From contig NC_092576.1 of the NCBI RefSeq assembly GCF_037975245.1, forward strand, positions 5,230,501 to 5,294,500: DNA of 64,000 nt, written 5' to 3'. The notes beneath the pieces are model-generated. The model made no database searches, was not told the DNA's origin, and was given only the letters and a program-made list of their open reading frames with translations. The stretch is from Apostichopus japonicus (Eukaryota; Echinodermata; Holothuroidea; Aspidochirotida; Stichopodidae). The translations under genes and the position numbers were made by a program. Shown here one piece after another: positions 25,201 through 35,612 of the stretch. Each line of letters begins with the position of its first letter. The first letter of the stretch is position 1.

Positions 25201-26601
25201 TTTTTTATTCACACAGGGATTCGTACAAGGTCCTCTGACAAATAATATATATCAAATGCTTGTAAGTATACATAACTTAGTGCAAAAAAGAATGTGAACA
25301 GTTGAATTCAGCAACACTTGGTTCCACTCAGCGACTCTCATATTTTGAAGGAGTTGCGCAATTACGTTTTACTTATGGGGAGGGGGGGGGGGTGGAGGAG
25401 GTGGTTGCCCCACGGCTTTTCAGAAGGTATATTAGACAGAACAGCAATGACCTGGATGTATCAGGATAATGTTAAGAAGTATAATTAATTGCCTATACTT
25501 TCGTATTTATAAATGAAACGGAAAAATGAAAATGAAATGAAAAATACCACTACGATTTACTGTATTGTATCTTTAGCATATCTAGCTTTCGCATGCTCCC
25601 AAAACATAACACGTGTTAGTGTGTTATAACACCCTGGCATATAAATGCATAATATGCTACACGTTAAGAACAAATATAAGCTCACACCTTTTCGGCTTGG
25701 GTGGAATGTAATGTTAGAATTACTTTATGCCAAGACGATCAGTGTAATACACTGAATATTCATCAGTTTATACACAGACAATAGTGCTTTGTAGATGCGC
25801 GAATGTATCAGGCGTACAAGGAACGAATAAAGGATTCATTGTTTTGTGCAAACGTTACATTTCGTTTACATTTCCACTTCCGGTAATTACATATCTGGTA
25901 TATTAGCTGGTATGCTTACCTACTAATGATGCTAACTGTAGACTAAGTTAGAGATGAACAGAGGAATGGATATTTAAGAAACAGGACAATGTTTTACATT
26001 TTTAAGGCAATGAGCGATGAATTCCCATTATATTAATTGTATAACCATTGTGCAATTAAGCAGTAATTGGTGTATCATATTATGTTAAATTTGTATATTT
26101 AACTTAGTGACAATATTAAACTGTCGGCTGTTTCACATCTTGTTTTTCAGTGTACGAAGTTTGAGGGGTTTTTTTTTGTTTTTGTTTTGCCATGCTGTAA
26201 TAACTCTCCACATTACCATAATTCCTAGCTTATAGACATCTTCTCTACAATCAAAGCCAAACTGGTGGTTTGAAATTGATTATGAATGATTTATTACCTC
26301 TTGCAGAATTAATTATGAACAAACCCAAAGTATATGAACACATTACGTTTTAAGTTCTGTATTACACTCTTATGTGATTGTCGTTGGCAAATAGATACTC
26401 TGCAATTAGCTTCTTCACAAGAAACAAACTGTTATAAAGTAAATAAATACACAGATTAAGGTCACTTCCAATTTAAGGAGAAAATATTTCATTTCATGTT
26501 TTCTTTCCGTGTTAGTTATGCATGTTTGTTTATGTGCGTGATAATATTGAACTTCATGTTTTACACTTGTATTACAGAAAGAGAAGGCAAATGAAGCAGT
26601 G
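13221..26601 (+). CDS. IgSF receptor gene A (split gene; kinase-like 3' exons tentative)
   Basis: Proposed coding exons: 13221-13275 signal peptide, 13809-14138 V-like domain, 18244-18891 two Ig domains, 19270-19377 TM, 21173-21280 cytoplasmic. These are all phase 1 at both internal ends and bounded by AG/GT. Downstream, 24937-25004, 25217-25261 and 26578-26601 look like the first exons of a receptor-kinase N-lobe and join in frame with each other (phase 0), but their link to the tail exon is not settled. The predicted product is a type I membrane receptor: short leader, one V-like and two further Ig domains, one TM helix, Gln/Thr-rich cytoplasmic stretch. The same exon set in gene B (55535-63365) supports it. 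The original start codon appears lost. No kinase C-lobe was found, so the gene may be a truncated or decaying receptor. Confidence 0.7.
13809..14138 (+). CDS. Gene A V-like Ig domain exon
   Basis: 330 nt, phase 1-1, acceptor CCATTACAG, donor GTAAGTC. About 110 residues: N-terminal DKCQ, then GVISCNYPG (B-strand Cys), FWYN (C-strand Trp), NLT sequon, EYGVHPDGSLMI (D-E strands) and HVFAVSTLA where an F strand is expected. The F-strand Cys of the DxGxYxC motif is absent. The frame has no disruption. It is about 80% similar at protein level to the three V exons of gene B (estimated by eye). Confidence 0.85.
14155..17690. other. ~3.5-kb sequence in gene A V intron, absent from gene B
   Basis: Just past the V donor, A and B align, then part near 14155. 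Alignment resumes near 17690 (CACTGGACCGA...TTCAGAGTTTG, as at 56490). The A-specific block holds AT-rich DNA, a poly-G tract at about 15690 and the minus-strand transposon-like exon at 16217-16391. It is either an insertion in A or a deletion in B; no terminal repeats were seen. Confidence 0.65.
16217..16391 (-). mobile_element. Transposon-associated exon remnant (YHRECYQRFT motif)
   Basis: The minus-strand frame reads FSSPTDITRTRTSRIAGYH then RECYQRFTDISKLSKAEQ, ending at a consensus donor GTGAGT (plus-strand ACTCAC at 16211-16216). The YHxxCYxxFT pattern recalls the N-terminal region of transposon-derived proteins in invertebrate genomes (recollection, not a search). No partner exon was found. 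It lies antisense inside the A-specific intron block. Confidence 0.45.
18244..18891 (+). CDS. Gene A two-Ig-domain exon
   Basis: 648 nt, phase 1-1, acceptor CAATTTGCAG, donor GTAAGAAC. Domain 1 (about residues 15-110) has SLICSV, LSWKL and LFVCVA as the Cys-Trp-Cys core. Domain 2 (about 115-210) has VVMNCGED, FFVWKK and GTYTCVY. Both domains keep canonical Cys pairs, unlike the V-like exon. Near the 3' end DVTFQDVIFQ is a 15-nt tandem duplication not found in gene B. Two Ig domains in one exon without an intervening intron is a feature shared with gene B. Confidence 0.88.
19270..19377 (+). CDS. Gene A transmembrane exon
   Basis: 108 nt, phase 1-1. EEERRTGW is followed by about 22 hydrophobic residues (VVIVVVVLIVLMSC and onward) and the stop-transfer run FRRRRLK, then GTAATT. 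This gives type I topology with the Ig domains outside. The matching gene B exon is 12 nt shorter and ends LYRCK. Confidence 0.88.
20510..20770. repeat. Imperfect 9-10-bp repeat (ATTAAACAG/GATGAAATA type)
   Basis: Tandem short units of AACAGATTA and GATAGATGAAAT pattern. A longer related tract lies at the same place in block B (about 62460-62840). Confidence 0.85.
21173..21280 (+). CDS. Gene A cytoplasmic exon
   Basis: 108 nt, phase 1-1, acceptor TATCCGTAG, donor GTATCT. Encodes EEKNSKDQQGTTASTQQQ, then a Gln-rich stretch and TIEVTEEELK. Hydrophilic, with no tyrosine motif. The gene B exon (63279-63365) is 87 nt and conserves STTQQQL and VTKEELK. Confidence 0.75.
21510..21757 (+). CDS. Candidate juxtamembrane exons of gene A (tentative)
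   Basis: After TTTTAAAG at 21509 a phase-1-compatible frame reads ASCKHVIISKDQTRDVHDG then LVKRLKEASERR, ending at TAA at 21617-21619 unless spliced earlier (possible AG|GTTGAA or CGG|GTGAAA). A second frame at 21652 after GATTCAG reads VKRKYRNDVPKLDVLL...DKWWKDLKILYIENI with a GTGACC donor in phase 1. That phase would fit the exon at 24937. Both look protein-like, but the donors are weak and gene B diverges before this point, so there is no comparative support. Confidence 0.35.
24937..25004 (+). CDS. Kinase-like N-lobe exon 1
   Basis: Acceptor TCTCTTTCAG, donor GTATGT. Starts in phase 1, ends in phase 0. Reads EWVTGVAAADLQRINYDT followed by GQWE. Joined to the next exon it gives GQWEGFVQGPL, which resembles a protein-kinase glycine-rich loop (GxWEGxVxG) preceded by the usual juxtamembrane residues. 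Assigning it to gene A rests on strand, order and a phase that could fit. Confidence 0.6.
25217..25261 (+). CDS. Kinase-like N-lobe exon 2
   Basis: 45 nt, phase 0-0, acceptor ATTCACACAG, donor GTAAGTA. Reads GFVQGPLTNNIYQML. Completes the glycine-rich-loop-like segment and the following strand. Confidence 0.6.
26578..26601 (+). CDS. Kinase-like N-lobe micro-exon 3
   Basis: 24 nt, phase 0-0, acceptor GTATTACAG, donor GTAAGT. Reads KEKANEAV. The next expected element, the VxVK strand with the ATP-contact lysine, was not found before the repeats begin, nor were HRD or DFG motifs. Confidence 0.5.
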
Positions 26602-28310
26602 GTAAGTTAACTGGTAAATTCAGTATCCTATTGTTAGTGGAAACTATGCCTGTACTTTTCATCAGGTTAAATTATCAAATTATTCTACGAGCAGGAAAGG
26701 ATTATATAGATATTGTGGTAAATTTGGTGAAATATTAAAGAAAACATTGTACTTACGAGTAAAATGTAAGGATTTGTATGTGTATGACCCATAATATTTG
26801 GGTGGCACAAAATATGGGGTTTTAGTGTATTAATGAATACACGCTTTACGCTCTCCCGCTTTTTCTTTCCCTAAAATCTCATTAGGTTAGGACAACTATT
26901 TACCATGATGACCCCAAAGACGGCAGGGCCTGGTGGGGTGGTCTGGTCGTGGACTTAATTCTCCACCCGACTTTTTGGCCTGTACTGAAACCTGTATTTG
27001 ACAAAACAAAACGAGCGAAAAGTCTCTGCATAAACTAAAAGCAACTGAAGTCGAAGTTTTTAGATTAAATGACGTCAGTTTGAGGAAATGGTTGAAAGTT
27101 TGAGGTATAGTAGTCGGAATTTGCAAGGAAAAAAGTCAAAAGTTAGAGAATAGGAATATAGAATAAGGAAAAAAAATAGAATTTTTGTTATGAACTCTTT
27201 TGACATATTTTCTTATTCTATGGAAATAATGAAGCAAAGAGGTAACAAAGGTCGAAAGATAGACATTTTGAGATAAGAAACATAGATTTAGGTTTTACAA
27301 CTTCGAAAAGAAAGTGGAACTGATATAAACAAAAGCGAGGTTTAGTTGGTGAAGCAGTCAAAATTTCGAGATAAAATATTGAAGTTTACCATCTGCAGTG
27401 GCCCAACGAAGCATAAAAAGTAAAATTCGTCTAGCAAAGATACCCAAAGTGACCACCGGTTATTATTCTCCCATCCCACTCCCCATTCTTTTGGTAGCTC
27501 CCTACGTACCTCACTGACTGTTGCTGTTGAGTTTGCCTTATACGTCACAGAGGACAATGTTCGATAAATCTTAGTAAAAGTCGCCCATTGTAAAATGGGA
27601 TCCCCCGTTCTTGGACTGCCGTGTAAGAGGAAGTAAATATGTTATGCATTTTAACTGGTTATTGGCTATGTGTCACATGCACATCATCTGTTCTAATTGC
27701 AAAATAAATTAATGTGTTACCACAAGGGACTCTATCAATAGACATTAATAAAATATAAATGTACACACGAAGGGAGAAGAAGCCGACTGGGAGACCAAGG
27801 GTATAACATGACTGGGGATGCCCTCATTGCCCTACCAAACCTCATGTCCTCCCCGCACCTTGGTTCTGCCACTACGGTCATGACTGTATTCACAACAAGA
27901 TAGTGTGGTTGCCATGGTGAATTTCTTGTGATAACATGGTAGCACGTAGTTTATGAAGTCATGAAATCGCAACAATGGTAAAATGAAAGATCTTTAAGCT
28001 AAATGATTTTGGAATTCATTGTATAGGTGTTCTCTGAATGCAAAGTGAATGATGTAAACACTGAATAGTATAATAACTGCAATAAGATCACTATTCACAA
28101 TTTTAATTTTGTTAACCTTGTGTTTGCTACATAAAACATGCTAAATGTCTTTTCTTCTTGTTGATCAGATTTCATATTTTAATGTTGTATGTGATAATAT
28201 TCTTACCCATTTGTTGCTTTCGGACCGACCGAACGGAAGGTTAAATCTCAATTCTGCGATTCCTTATCTGAACCGTGTTCTAGATTCATAGGTAACATAA
28301 TAATAATATA
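26602..28310. other. Gene-poor stretch downstream of the kinase-like exons
   Basis: AT-rich, no clear exon. A weak open frame at about 28169-28293, after GTTGATCAG, reads ISYFNVVCDNILTHLLLSD and ends at a TAG. It could be a terminal exon, but it does not resemble the missing kinase segment. Confidence 0.35.
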
Positions 28311-28319
28311 TCATGTGTT

Positions 28320-29000
28320 GTAAAAACTACTACAGTACTAATGTCATCATTTGTTTACAATCAATAAGCTTCCGAACTAATGCCGTCATTTGTGTAATTA
28401 TGTCGTCATTTGGGTACACTCATTAAGCTACAGTATTAGTGTTGCCATTTGTGTACAATCAGTAAGATATATACAGTACAATGGTGTCTTTTGTGAACAA
28501 TCACTTAGCTAAAGTACTAATGTCATCATTTGTGCACAATCAATAAGCTACACTACTAATGTCGCCACATGGGCACAGTCAATAAGCAACAGTTCTAACG
28601 TCTTACTTTGTGTACAATCTCTAAGGTACTGTATATACCCTTGTCATCATTTGTGTACAATCTCTAAGCTACAGTTCTAATGTCGTCATATGTGCACAAT
28701 CAATAAGCTACAGTACTAATGTCTTACCTTATGTACAATCTCTAAGTTACTGTAGTATTGTCATAATTTGTGTACATTCTGTAAGCTACAGTACTATGTC
28801 ATCATTTATGTACAATCACTTAGCTAAAGTACTAATGTCGTCATTTCTGCACAATCAATAAGCTACAGTACTAATGTTTTACTTTGTGTACAATCATAAG
28901 CTACAGTACTAATGTCGTCATTTGTGAACAGTAAGTAATATGCACTACACATGTCGTCCTTTGCCTTCCTTTACGCACAATCACTAAGCTAATGTACAAT
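28320..29000. repeat. ~39-bp tandem repeat
   Basis: Units of the form TAAGCTACAGTACTAATGTC followed by GTCATTTGTGTACAATCAA recur about every 39-45 bp, roughly 14 imperfect copies. Confidence 0.9.
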
Positions 29001-29304
29001 GTGTAAAGTTATTACTGAGATAGGATACAATGATTTAATGAGTATGGAAACATGCACCTATTCTGCTTGTGTATATTCATATATTTGTATATTTCAATTA
29101 ATTAGAGCAAAGCTGTTGGCAGACTCGGATCATAAACAATCGCCATCCGATGTGAAAGTTTGAAATTTGAAAGGCAGGTGGACGACGTCCGTATGATGCA
29201 ACTGAATCATCTCTCGTTTTAACAGATTTGACTAAGAGAGATAAGGAAAATGCAGCTTTGTTCGTAAACACACAGAGAATCTTCGATCAATGTAATACTC
29301 CATA

Positions 29305-32300
29305 ATGAGTACAAAGATGCAATTGTTTTTTGAGAATGTTAAAGGTCACCGGAGCTCAAAATGTGTAATCATAATAATCACAATATCTCAAGAGGGGAAT
29401 ATCCAACATATCTCATACTTTGAATGTGGATGCATCACATTGAGCAAAAGGTGCCAATTATTTTCTGAGGAGGTAAAATGTTATTTTGGGTCACCAAAGG
29501 TCAAAGTTTGAAATAAAAACTTGGTTTGAGGACCGATGTGAAGTTGTCGGAGTGTGTGTAAACACCTCATACGAATTGTCTGTGTTTCAATTGATAATAT
29601 GCATACTAAGTTTGGAACTATTTATTTAACTCTTAGCATTTTTTTAAGATTTTTTATTACTACGTTTAGAGTTCTATTTTTAGCGTTTAGTACTGGGTGT
29701 TTATTAGTTCCTTGCTTTAGCAAAAGGAACCTATGCAGTCAGGTTTGTGTGTGTGTTTGGGTGTGTACGCGTGTGTGTGCATCTGTGACACTTGGTTGGG
29801 TACGCTCTATCTCAATAAGAGAATGTTGGATTCAGGCCAAACTTGGACTATAGATCCGCCATATGGAGAAGGTGTGCCCTATTGTTTTTGGTGCCCACAA
29901 AGGTCACCAAAGGTCAGTTATGGTCCAAAAACCGAAAATATTAAAACTGCAATAACTCCCAGTGCCAATGTGCGTCAATGTTGATATTTTGAGACAAGTT
30001 GTGAACTGGTTAGGGGAACATTTTCAAATTTAACGGTCATGTGATCCAAGGTCACCAAAGGTCAATTAATGATAAAAAAACTAGTATTTTTGCGATAACT
30101 TGAGAACGAAATGTCCTTTAGGGCTGGGAGTTGCTTCAATGTTATCCAATTGTCGACCCGCATCTGGGTGACCTTTGACCTCAATTTGACCTCTGGTCAC
30201 CTTTACATGTTTTGGGGTATTTTTACAGTTTTGATGCTATTTTCAGATGTCAAAGGTACCTTCTGATCATAAATGTCAATAGGTTGACCCGGTGTGACCT
30301 TTATGTGCGAAGTTATATGAGGTCAAAGTTTTCCGTTCGGAGTTAGGATGGTTGTGCAGACATATCGTTTTGTTTTTTGGAATCAGGAGATTAAACTACA
30401 TCTGTTACCAAGGTCAAAAGGTCAAAGGTCACATTAGAAAAAACTGCTTATTTTGGGAGGAAACGAGCAAAAAAGAAAATGTTTGGTTTTGATGCTAGAT
30501 TTGGATATCAAAGGTACCTTCCGATCAAAAATGTCAATTGGTTGACACCCGTGTGACCTTCGTGTGCGAAGTTATACGAGGTCAAAGTTAATTTTCAGAC
30601 ATTTAATGCAATAACTCCCAGTTCCAAGGTGTGACGTGGTTGATATTTTTGGACAAGGTGCAAATGGTATAGGGGAATATTTTCAAACTTAACAGTCATG
30701 TGATCCGAGGTCACCAAAGTCAATTAATGTTAAAAAACTAGTATTTTGGAGGTAGAAAATGGGCAAAGAAAAAAATGTTTGAATATGTATCGTTTGATGC
30801 TCTATTTAGGTCTCATCAATCAAGAATGTCGATAAGTTGACCCAAGATGACCTTTGTATGTTAAGTTATATGAGGTCAAAGTTAATCTTCAGACATTTAG
30901 TGTTATAACTCCCAGTGCCAAGGTGTTACACAGTTGATATTTTGAGACAAATTGCAAATGGTATAGGGGAATATTTTCAAACTTAACGGTCATGTGATCC
31001 GAGGTCACCAAAGGTCAATTAATGATAAAAAACTAGTGTTTTTGCGATAACTTGAGAATGAATTGTCAGTTAGGGTTGGGAGTTGCTTCAATGTAATCCA
31101 ATTGTCGACCCGCATCTGGGTGACCCTTGACCTCAATTTGACCTCTGGTGACCTTTACTTGTTTTGGAGAATTTTACAGTTTCGAGGCTATTTTCAGATG
31201 TCAAAGGTACCTTCTGATCATAAATGTCAATAGGTTAACCCCCGTGTGACCTTCGAGTGCGAAGTTATACAAGGTCAAAGTTAAATTTCAGATATTTAAT
31301 GCAATAACCCCCATTGCCAAGGTGTGACATGGTTGATATTTTTGGACAAGTTGCAAATGGTAAAGGGGTATATTTTCAAACTTAACGGTCATGTGATCTG
31401 AGGTCACCAAAGGTCAATTAATGTTAAAAAACTATTATATTGGGGGAGAAAATGGGCAAAGAAAAAAATGTTTGAATTTTTATAGTTTGATGCTATATTC
31501 ACATCACACCGATCAAAAATGTCACTGTGTTGACCTGAGGTGACCTTTGTTGATTCAGTTATATGAGGTCAAAATTAATCTTCAGACATTTAGTGCAATA
31601 ACTCCCAGTGCCAAGGTGTGTCACGGTTGATATATTTGGACAAGTTGCAAATGGTATATTGGCAATGGTATGTGACGCCTGGCTTGTAAACACGGTATCT
31701 CAAGTAGGGAAGCTTGGACCAATCTAATATTTGGTGTATATGAGTACCACATTGAGTAAATGTGCCCTATTTTTTGGTACCTGTGAAGGTCACCAAAGGT
31801 CAGTTAGAGGCCAAAACCCAAAATATTAAAACAAGCAATAACTCCCATTGACAAGGTGCGACATGGTTGATATTTTGGGACTAGTTGTGAATGTGGCAAG
31901 GGATCATTTTCAAACTTAACAGTCATGTGATCCGAGGTCACCAAAGGTCAATTAATGATAAAAACTAGTATTTTTTTGATAACTTGAGAACGAATTGTCC
32001 GTTAGGGTTGGAAATTGCTTCAATGTAATCCAATTGTCAACCCGCATCTGGGTGACCTTTGACCTCAATTTGACCTCTGGTGACCTTTACTTGTTTTGGG
32101 GAATTTTACAGTTTCGATGCTATTTTCAGATGTCAAGGTACCTTCTGATCATAAATGTCAATAGGTTGACCCCCGTGGTACCTTTGTGTGCAAAGTTATT
32201 AATGTTAAAAAAGTAGTATTTTTTTTTGGGGGGGGGGAAATGGGAAAAGAAAAAATGTTTGAATTTTTACAGTTTTGATGCTCTATTTAGGTCTCACCGA

Positions 32301-32480
32301 TCAAAAAGGTCAATGGTTGACCTCCGGGTGACCTTTGTGTGTGTAGTTATGTATACAAGTTCAAAGTGAATTTTTAGACATTTAATGCAATTAAATCCCA
32401 ATGCCACGGTTGATATTTTGGGACAAGTTGTGAATGGGGTGATGGAACATTTTTAAATTTCACGGTCATGTCATCTGTGG
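29305..32480. repeat. Interspersed/tandem family rich in AGGTCA and TGACCT half-sites
   Basis: Repeating landmarks are GAGGTCACCAAAGGTCAATT, GGTGACCTTTGACCTC, AATAACTCCCAGTGCCAAGG and TTCAAACTTAACGGTCATG, each several times in similar order, so this is a multi-copy repeat unit rather than single-copy DNA. Perfect AGGTCA-CCAA-AGGTCA occurs at 30049-30064 and again further on. TGACCT-T-TGACCT occurs at 30169-30181 and 32053-32065. Open frames here have no protein character. Related copies lie at 33950-34100 and 63560-64000. Confidence 0.85.
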
Positions 32481-34440
32481 TCACCAATGTTATCATATCT
32501 GTTGAGCTGCTTGTAGGTCACCTTATATCTCTTACAGTTTCGACGCCATGTTCAGATCTCAAAAGTGCATTTTGATCATAATCCGATCACAATTTGTGAT
32601 CACAAAAGTGTTGGCTATAGTGTTGGTTACTTTATGGGTACATGTAGGACCACAATTACTTGACTATTTGAACCCAATCTTGCTTGATAATATTATGTGT
32701 ATTGTCATATGCCCCTACGCAAGGAACCACAGTGCCCTTGGGCTCTTGTTACTTTCTGTTTTATGCTTTTGCAATATTTTTTTTAATGTATATAGTTTCT
32801 CATACTTATTTATATTTGATTATTGACTATTATTTAATCTTTTGTGTATTCTTTGTTTAAAACTATTTTATTATTTACATATTTCTGAATTTGTTTTGGG
32901 CTATATGTTTTTAGGACTTCCTTATTATCGTTTAGTTTTTTTTATATTGTTGCCTTAGGCTTTTAAATTGTGTGCCTTATTGGTTCTATATATTAAGTGT
33001 TTAGGTTTTTGTTACTATATGTTTCTAGGTTTACATGTTTAAAGCGCTTTGAGAAGATTTGCTGAATATTATACTTGTGTGACAAAGGTACTTAAGGTGA
33101 CTGCATAAAGCATATTTCTTAACCACCTCTCTTCTATTTGCAATTTATGAAGTGAGCCCTCTTTTTAGCCTTGTGATTATCTCATTCTGACTGAACAAAA
33201 TCAAATAAAACCATCATATGAAATCCAGTCAAACCTCAAGATTTATGGCATTTGCCAATGGTTGCTGTCAGAGGTATTGTTTTATGACAATTAAAGAGTC
33301 TACCAGTGCAGTGATGACCTTGTAGAGGGAGAATTGGTTGTGCTTTGGAGAGGGGTAGGTTACTGTGATTTTATTTGTTCTTGACTAACAAGTCACATTG
33401 TACATATACCATATTGTTTTCATATAGCTAGGTCTAAGCATGAGGGAAAGGCTTTGTATGCATCAATCTCCGGTAATTGGAATGTGCGTTGAGAATCATG
33501 AAATGACTTCCTGTGACAGTTAGGGAAATTTTTGGGTATTGCTTGTTCATGCTTGTTCATGTATCTAGATTCTTCTTAGGTTATGAAGCATGGTTGTCTA
33601 TTATTCATGGTGGTATTGGTTGTCCTATGGGTGCTGTATATACAGGCATAATATATACTGTATGAAATCATCACTGGCAAGATCTTTATAAGATTTGCTG
33701 TGCTTATATGTGTTGATTCATTGTAAATAGGAGTCAATTTGTCAAAAGTTGTTTTATCTCGGTTGGTGAGCTTGTTTTTATGTATTGTTCTTTCTTTTTA
33801 TTTGTTTAAAGGTTTCAGTTCGGTTAACACCAAGAGAGTATTAAATGATAGAGAAAAGGAAGAAAACTTGATGTGTTATCATTTCCCCACCCCTTGCTTG
33901 GTCACACTTGGTATGTAGATCCAACTTGATGAGTACACGTTCAAATAGTCATTTGAGATCAACAGAGGTCAAACTGGAAAACTTTGTCAACACGATAACT
34001 CAAAAAACATCTCTGTTATGTATGTTTGTCTTTAGTATGTAGATCACCTTTAGAAAGGGTCAAATGTCATTTAAGGTTAACAAAGGTAAAATTTTGATCC
34101 CCTTGTCAAGACAATATCACAATAGTCTAAAGATGGATGGATGGATCTCTCTATATTTTTGAATAATTGTATACATTCCTTATTTTTATAGCGTATAGAA
34201 CCTGGTAACCAACGATGGCTGAATATATTAAAAACAAACTTACAGGGTAGTAATAATAATAATAATAATCAGCAGTTATTTTCGCGAGGCTTAAGCGACC
34301 ACAAATTTTGGAGAAGCCAGCAGGAGCTTATGAATACAACGTACACGTCGGGTGGCTTCCAATTCAACAATTTAACTCAAATTTGGTATCTTTTCAATAT
34401 AGAAAGTCATTTTAGATTGGAAAACCATACATTGCTCTTG
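32481..34440. other. Gene-free stretch
   Basis: AT-rich. AAAGCGCTTTGAGAAGATTT at about 33040 resembles 3' tails of some non-LTR elements, but nothing else of an element is visible. 33950-34100 is a diverged piece of the GGTCA-rich family. Confidence 0.4.
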
Positions 34441-34457
34441 GATAATAACCCGACTTA

Positions 34458-34542
34458 CTATTACCCAGCCGGGAATCAAACCCAAACCTCCCGAATCTTC
34501 AAATGCTACCGCCTTTACCCACTCGGCCACAGCACCAGTGTA
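34458..34542 (-). repeat. tRNA-derived SINE head (Leu/Ser-tRNA-like)
   Basis: The minus strand reads GTGCTGTGGCCGAGTGGG TAAAGGCGG with an A-box-like start, a long spacer, and GGGTTTGATTCCCGGCTGGG as B box. The spacing and GGCCGAGTGG start are type II (Leu/Ser) tRNA-like. Flanks and stem mismatches suggest a SINE, not a functional tRNA gene. Confidence 0.6.
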
Positions 34543-34825
34543 TAGTAGGTAAAAAAGTAATGGCAATTGAAACACAATGAGGAAGTTAAAAAAATTCCTG
34601 TCTGTCTGATATTCCCTACAATATTGCCGAAAGACATTACTCAATAACCGTCTCAAAGAATACAAAGCGTATTTTGTTTGTAGAGGTTATGATTCGGAGT
34701 TTATCTCAGTTCAAAAGGCACAAATGAAGCAAATTATAAAATTCTGACAAGAAATAAAAAAATCAACATCAATAACCTCTTCTAGTTAGTTATTTCATTG
34801 CACTTCCCAATACGCATTCGCACAC

Positions 34826-34902
34826 CAGTAGAACCACTGTGATCTAGTGGTACGGACTTCGGTCTGTGATACAAGGTCACGGGTTCGATTCTTATACCGT
34901 CT
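34826..34902 (+). repeat. tRNA-derived SINE head
   Basis: TGATCTAGTGGTACGGACTT fits an A box and CACGGGTTCGATTCTTATAC a B box, about 40 bp apart. The acceptor arms do not pair well, so it is more likely a retroposed tRNA-like head. Confidence 0.6.
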
Positions 34903-34958
34903 TCTTCATGAGGACAAAAACCGGTCGTGTAGTAGAATTTTTCTGATGTGTTGTTCTG

Positions 34959-35004
<46 letters not shown>

Positions 35005-35019
35005 AGGGTGTGTGTGTGT

Positions 35020-35473
35020 GTTAATGCAATTGAGGTAAACGACAAAGGGCAAATGAATATATATAAATGAAAATCGTAATGAGTTGGAAATTCAAAAACA
35101 GTGAAAAAACTTTCAGCCTCCGGGATTCGAACCACGGGAATTCCGCTCTGTACGCGGACACCCTAACCACTAGGCTATGGACGCTGATTGTACGTCCAGA
35201 GGTTCGAAACCGGTAAGGAAAGTAGTAATTCCACTGTAGGCGTTTGTCACCTGTATCGAACAATACTAGTTCTGTTTTTGGTGACATATTTTGCCTTACT
35301 CTAGAGATCAAATATGATGCTAACCAACTCGAAATCATTTGTGATTCCTAAAGCCGGATCTCGAAAGAGATACTTTGAACAGACTTTATGTTAATGCAAT
35401 TGGAGGTAAACGACAAAGGCAAATGAATATATATAAATGAAAATCGTAATGAGTTGGAAAATCAAGAACAGTA

Positions 35474-35475
<2 letters not shown>
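35020..35475. repeat. ~85-bp direct repeats flanking a SINE head
   Basis: TTAATGCAATTGAGGTAAAC through GAGTTGGAAATTCAAAAACAG at 35021-35102 recurs at 35391-35474 with few differences (one extra G, one missing G). The copies are separated by the SINE head and about 200 bp of unique sequence. Confidence 0.85.
35110..35190 (-). repeat. tRNA-derived SINE head on minus strand
   Basis: The minus strand reads GCGTCCATAGCCTAGTGGTT AGGGTGTCC, then CGTGGTTCGAATCCCGGAGG: clear A and B boxes. Its tail runs to lower coordinates into about 35020-35105, and a near-identical ~85-bp copy of that tail lies at 35391-35475. Confidence 0.7.
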
Positions 35476-35547
<72 letters not shown>

Positions 35548-35612
35548 ATATATATATATATATAGATATATATATATATGTATGTGTATATATATATATA
35601 TATATTTATATC
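35475..35612. repeat. (AT)n microsatellite
   Basis: Long TA run with a few TATG interruptions. A smaller TA/TG tract lies at 34965-35020. Confidence 0.95.

Noticed and set aside
29125-29305. Two short open segments after AG sites (AKLLADSDHKQSP, LTKRDKENAALF)
   Set aside because: Phases do not join each other or the kinase-like exons, and the donor of the first is poor.
34826-35190. Functional tRNA genes
   Set aside because: A and B boxes are present but acceptor stems do not pair and the heads lie among retroposon tails.
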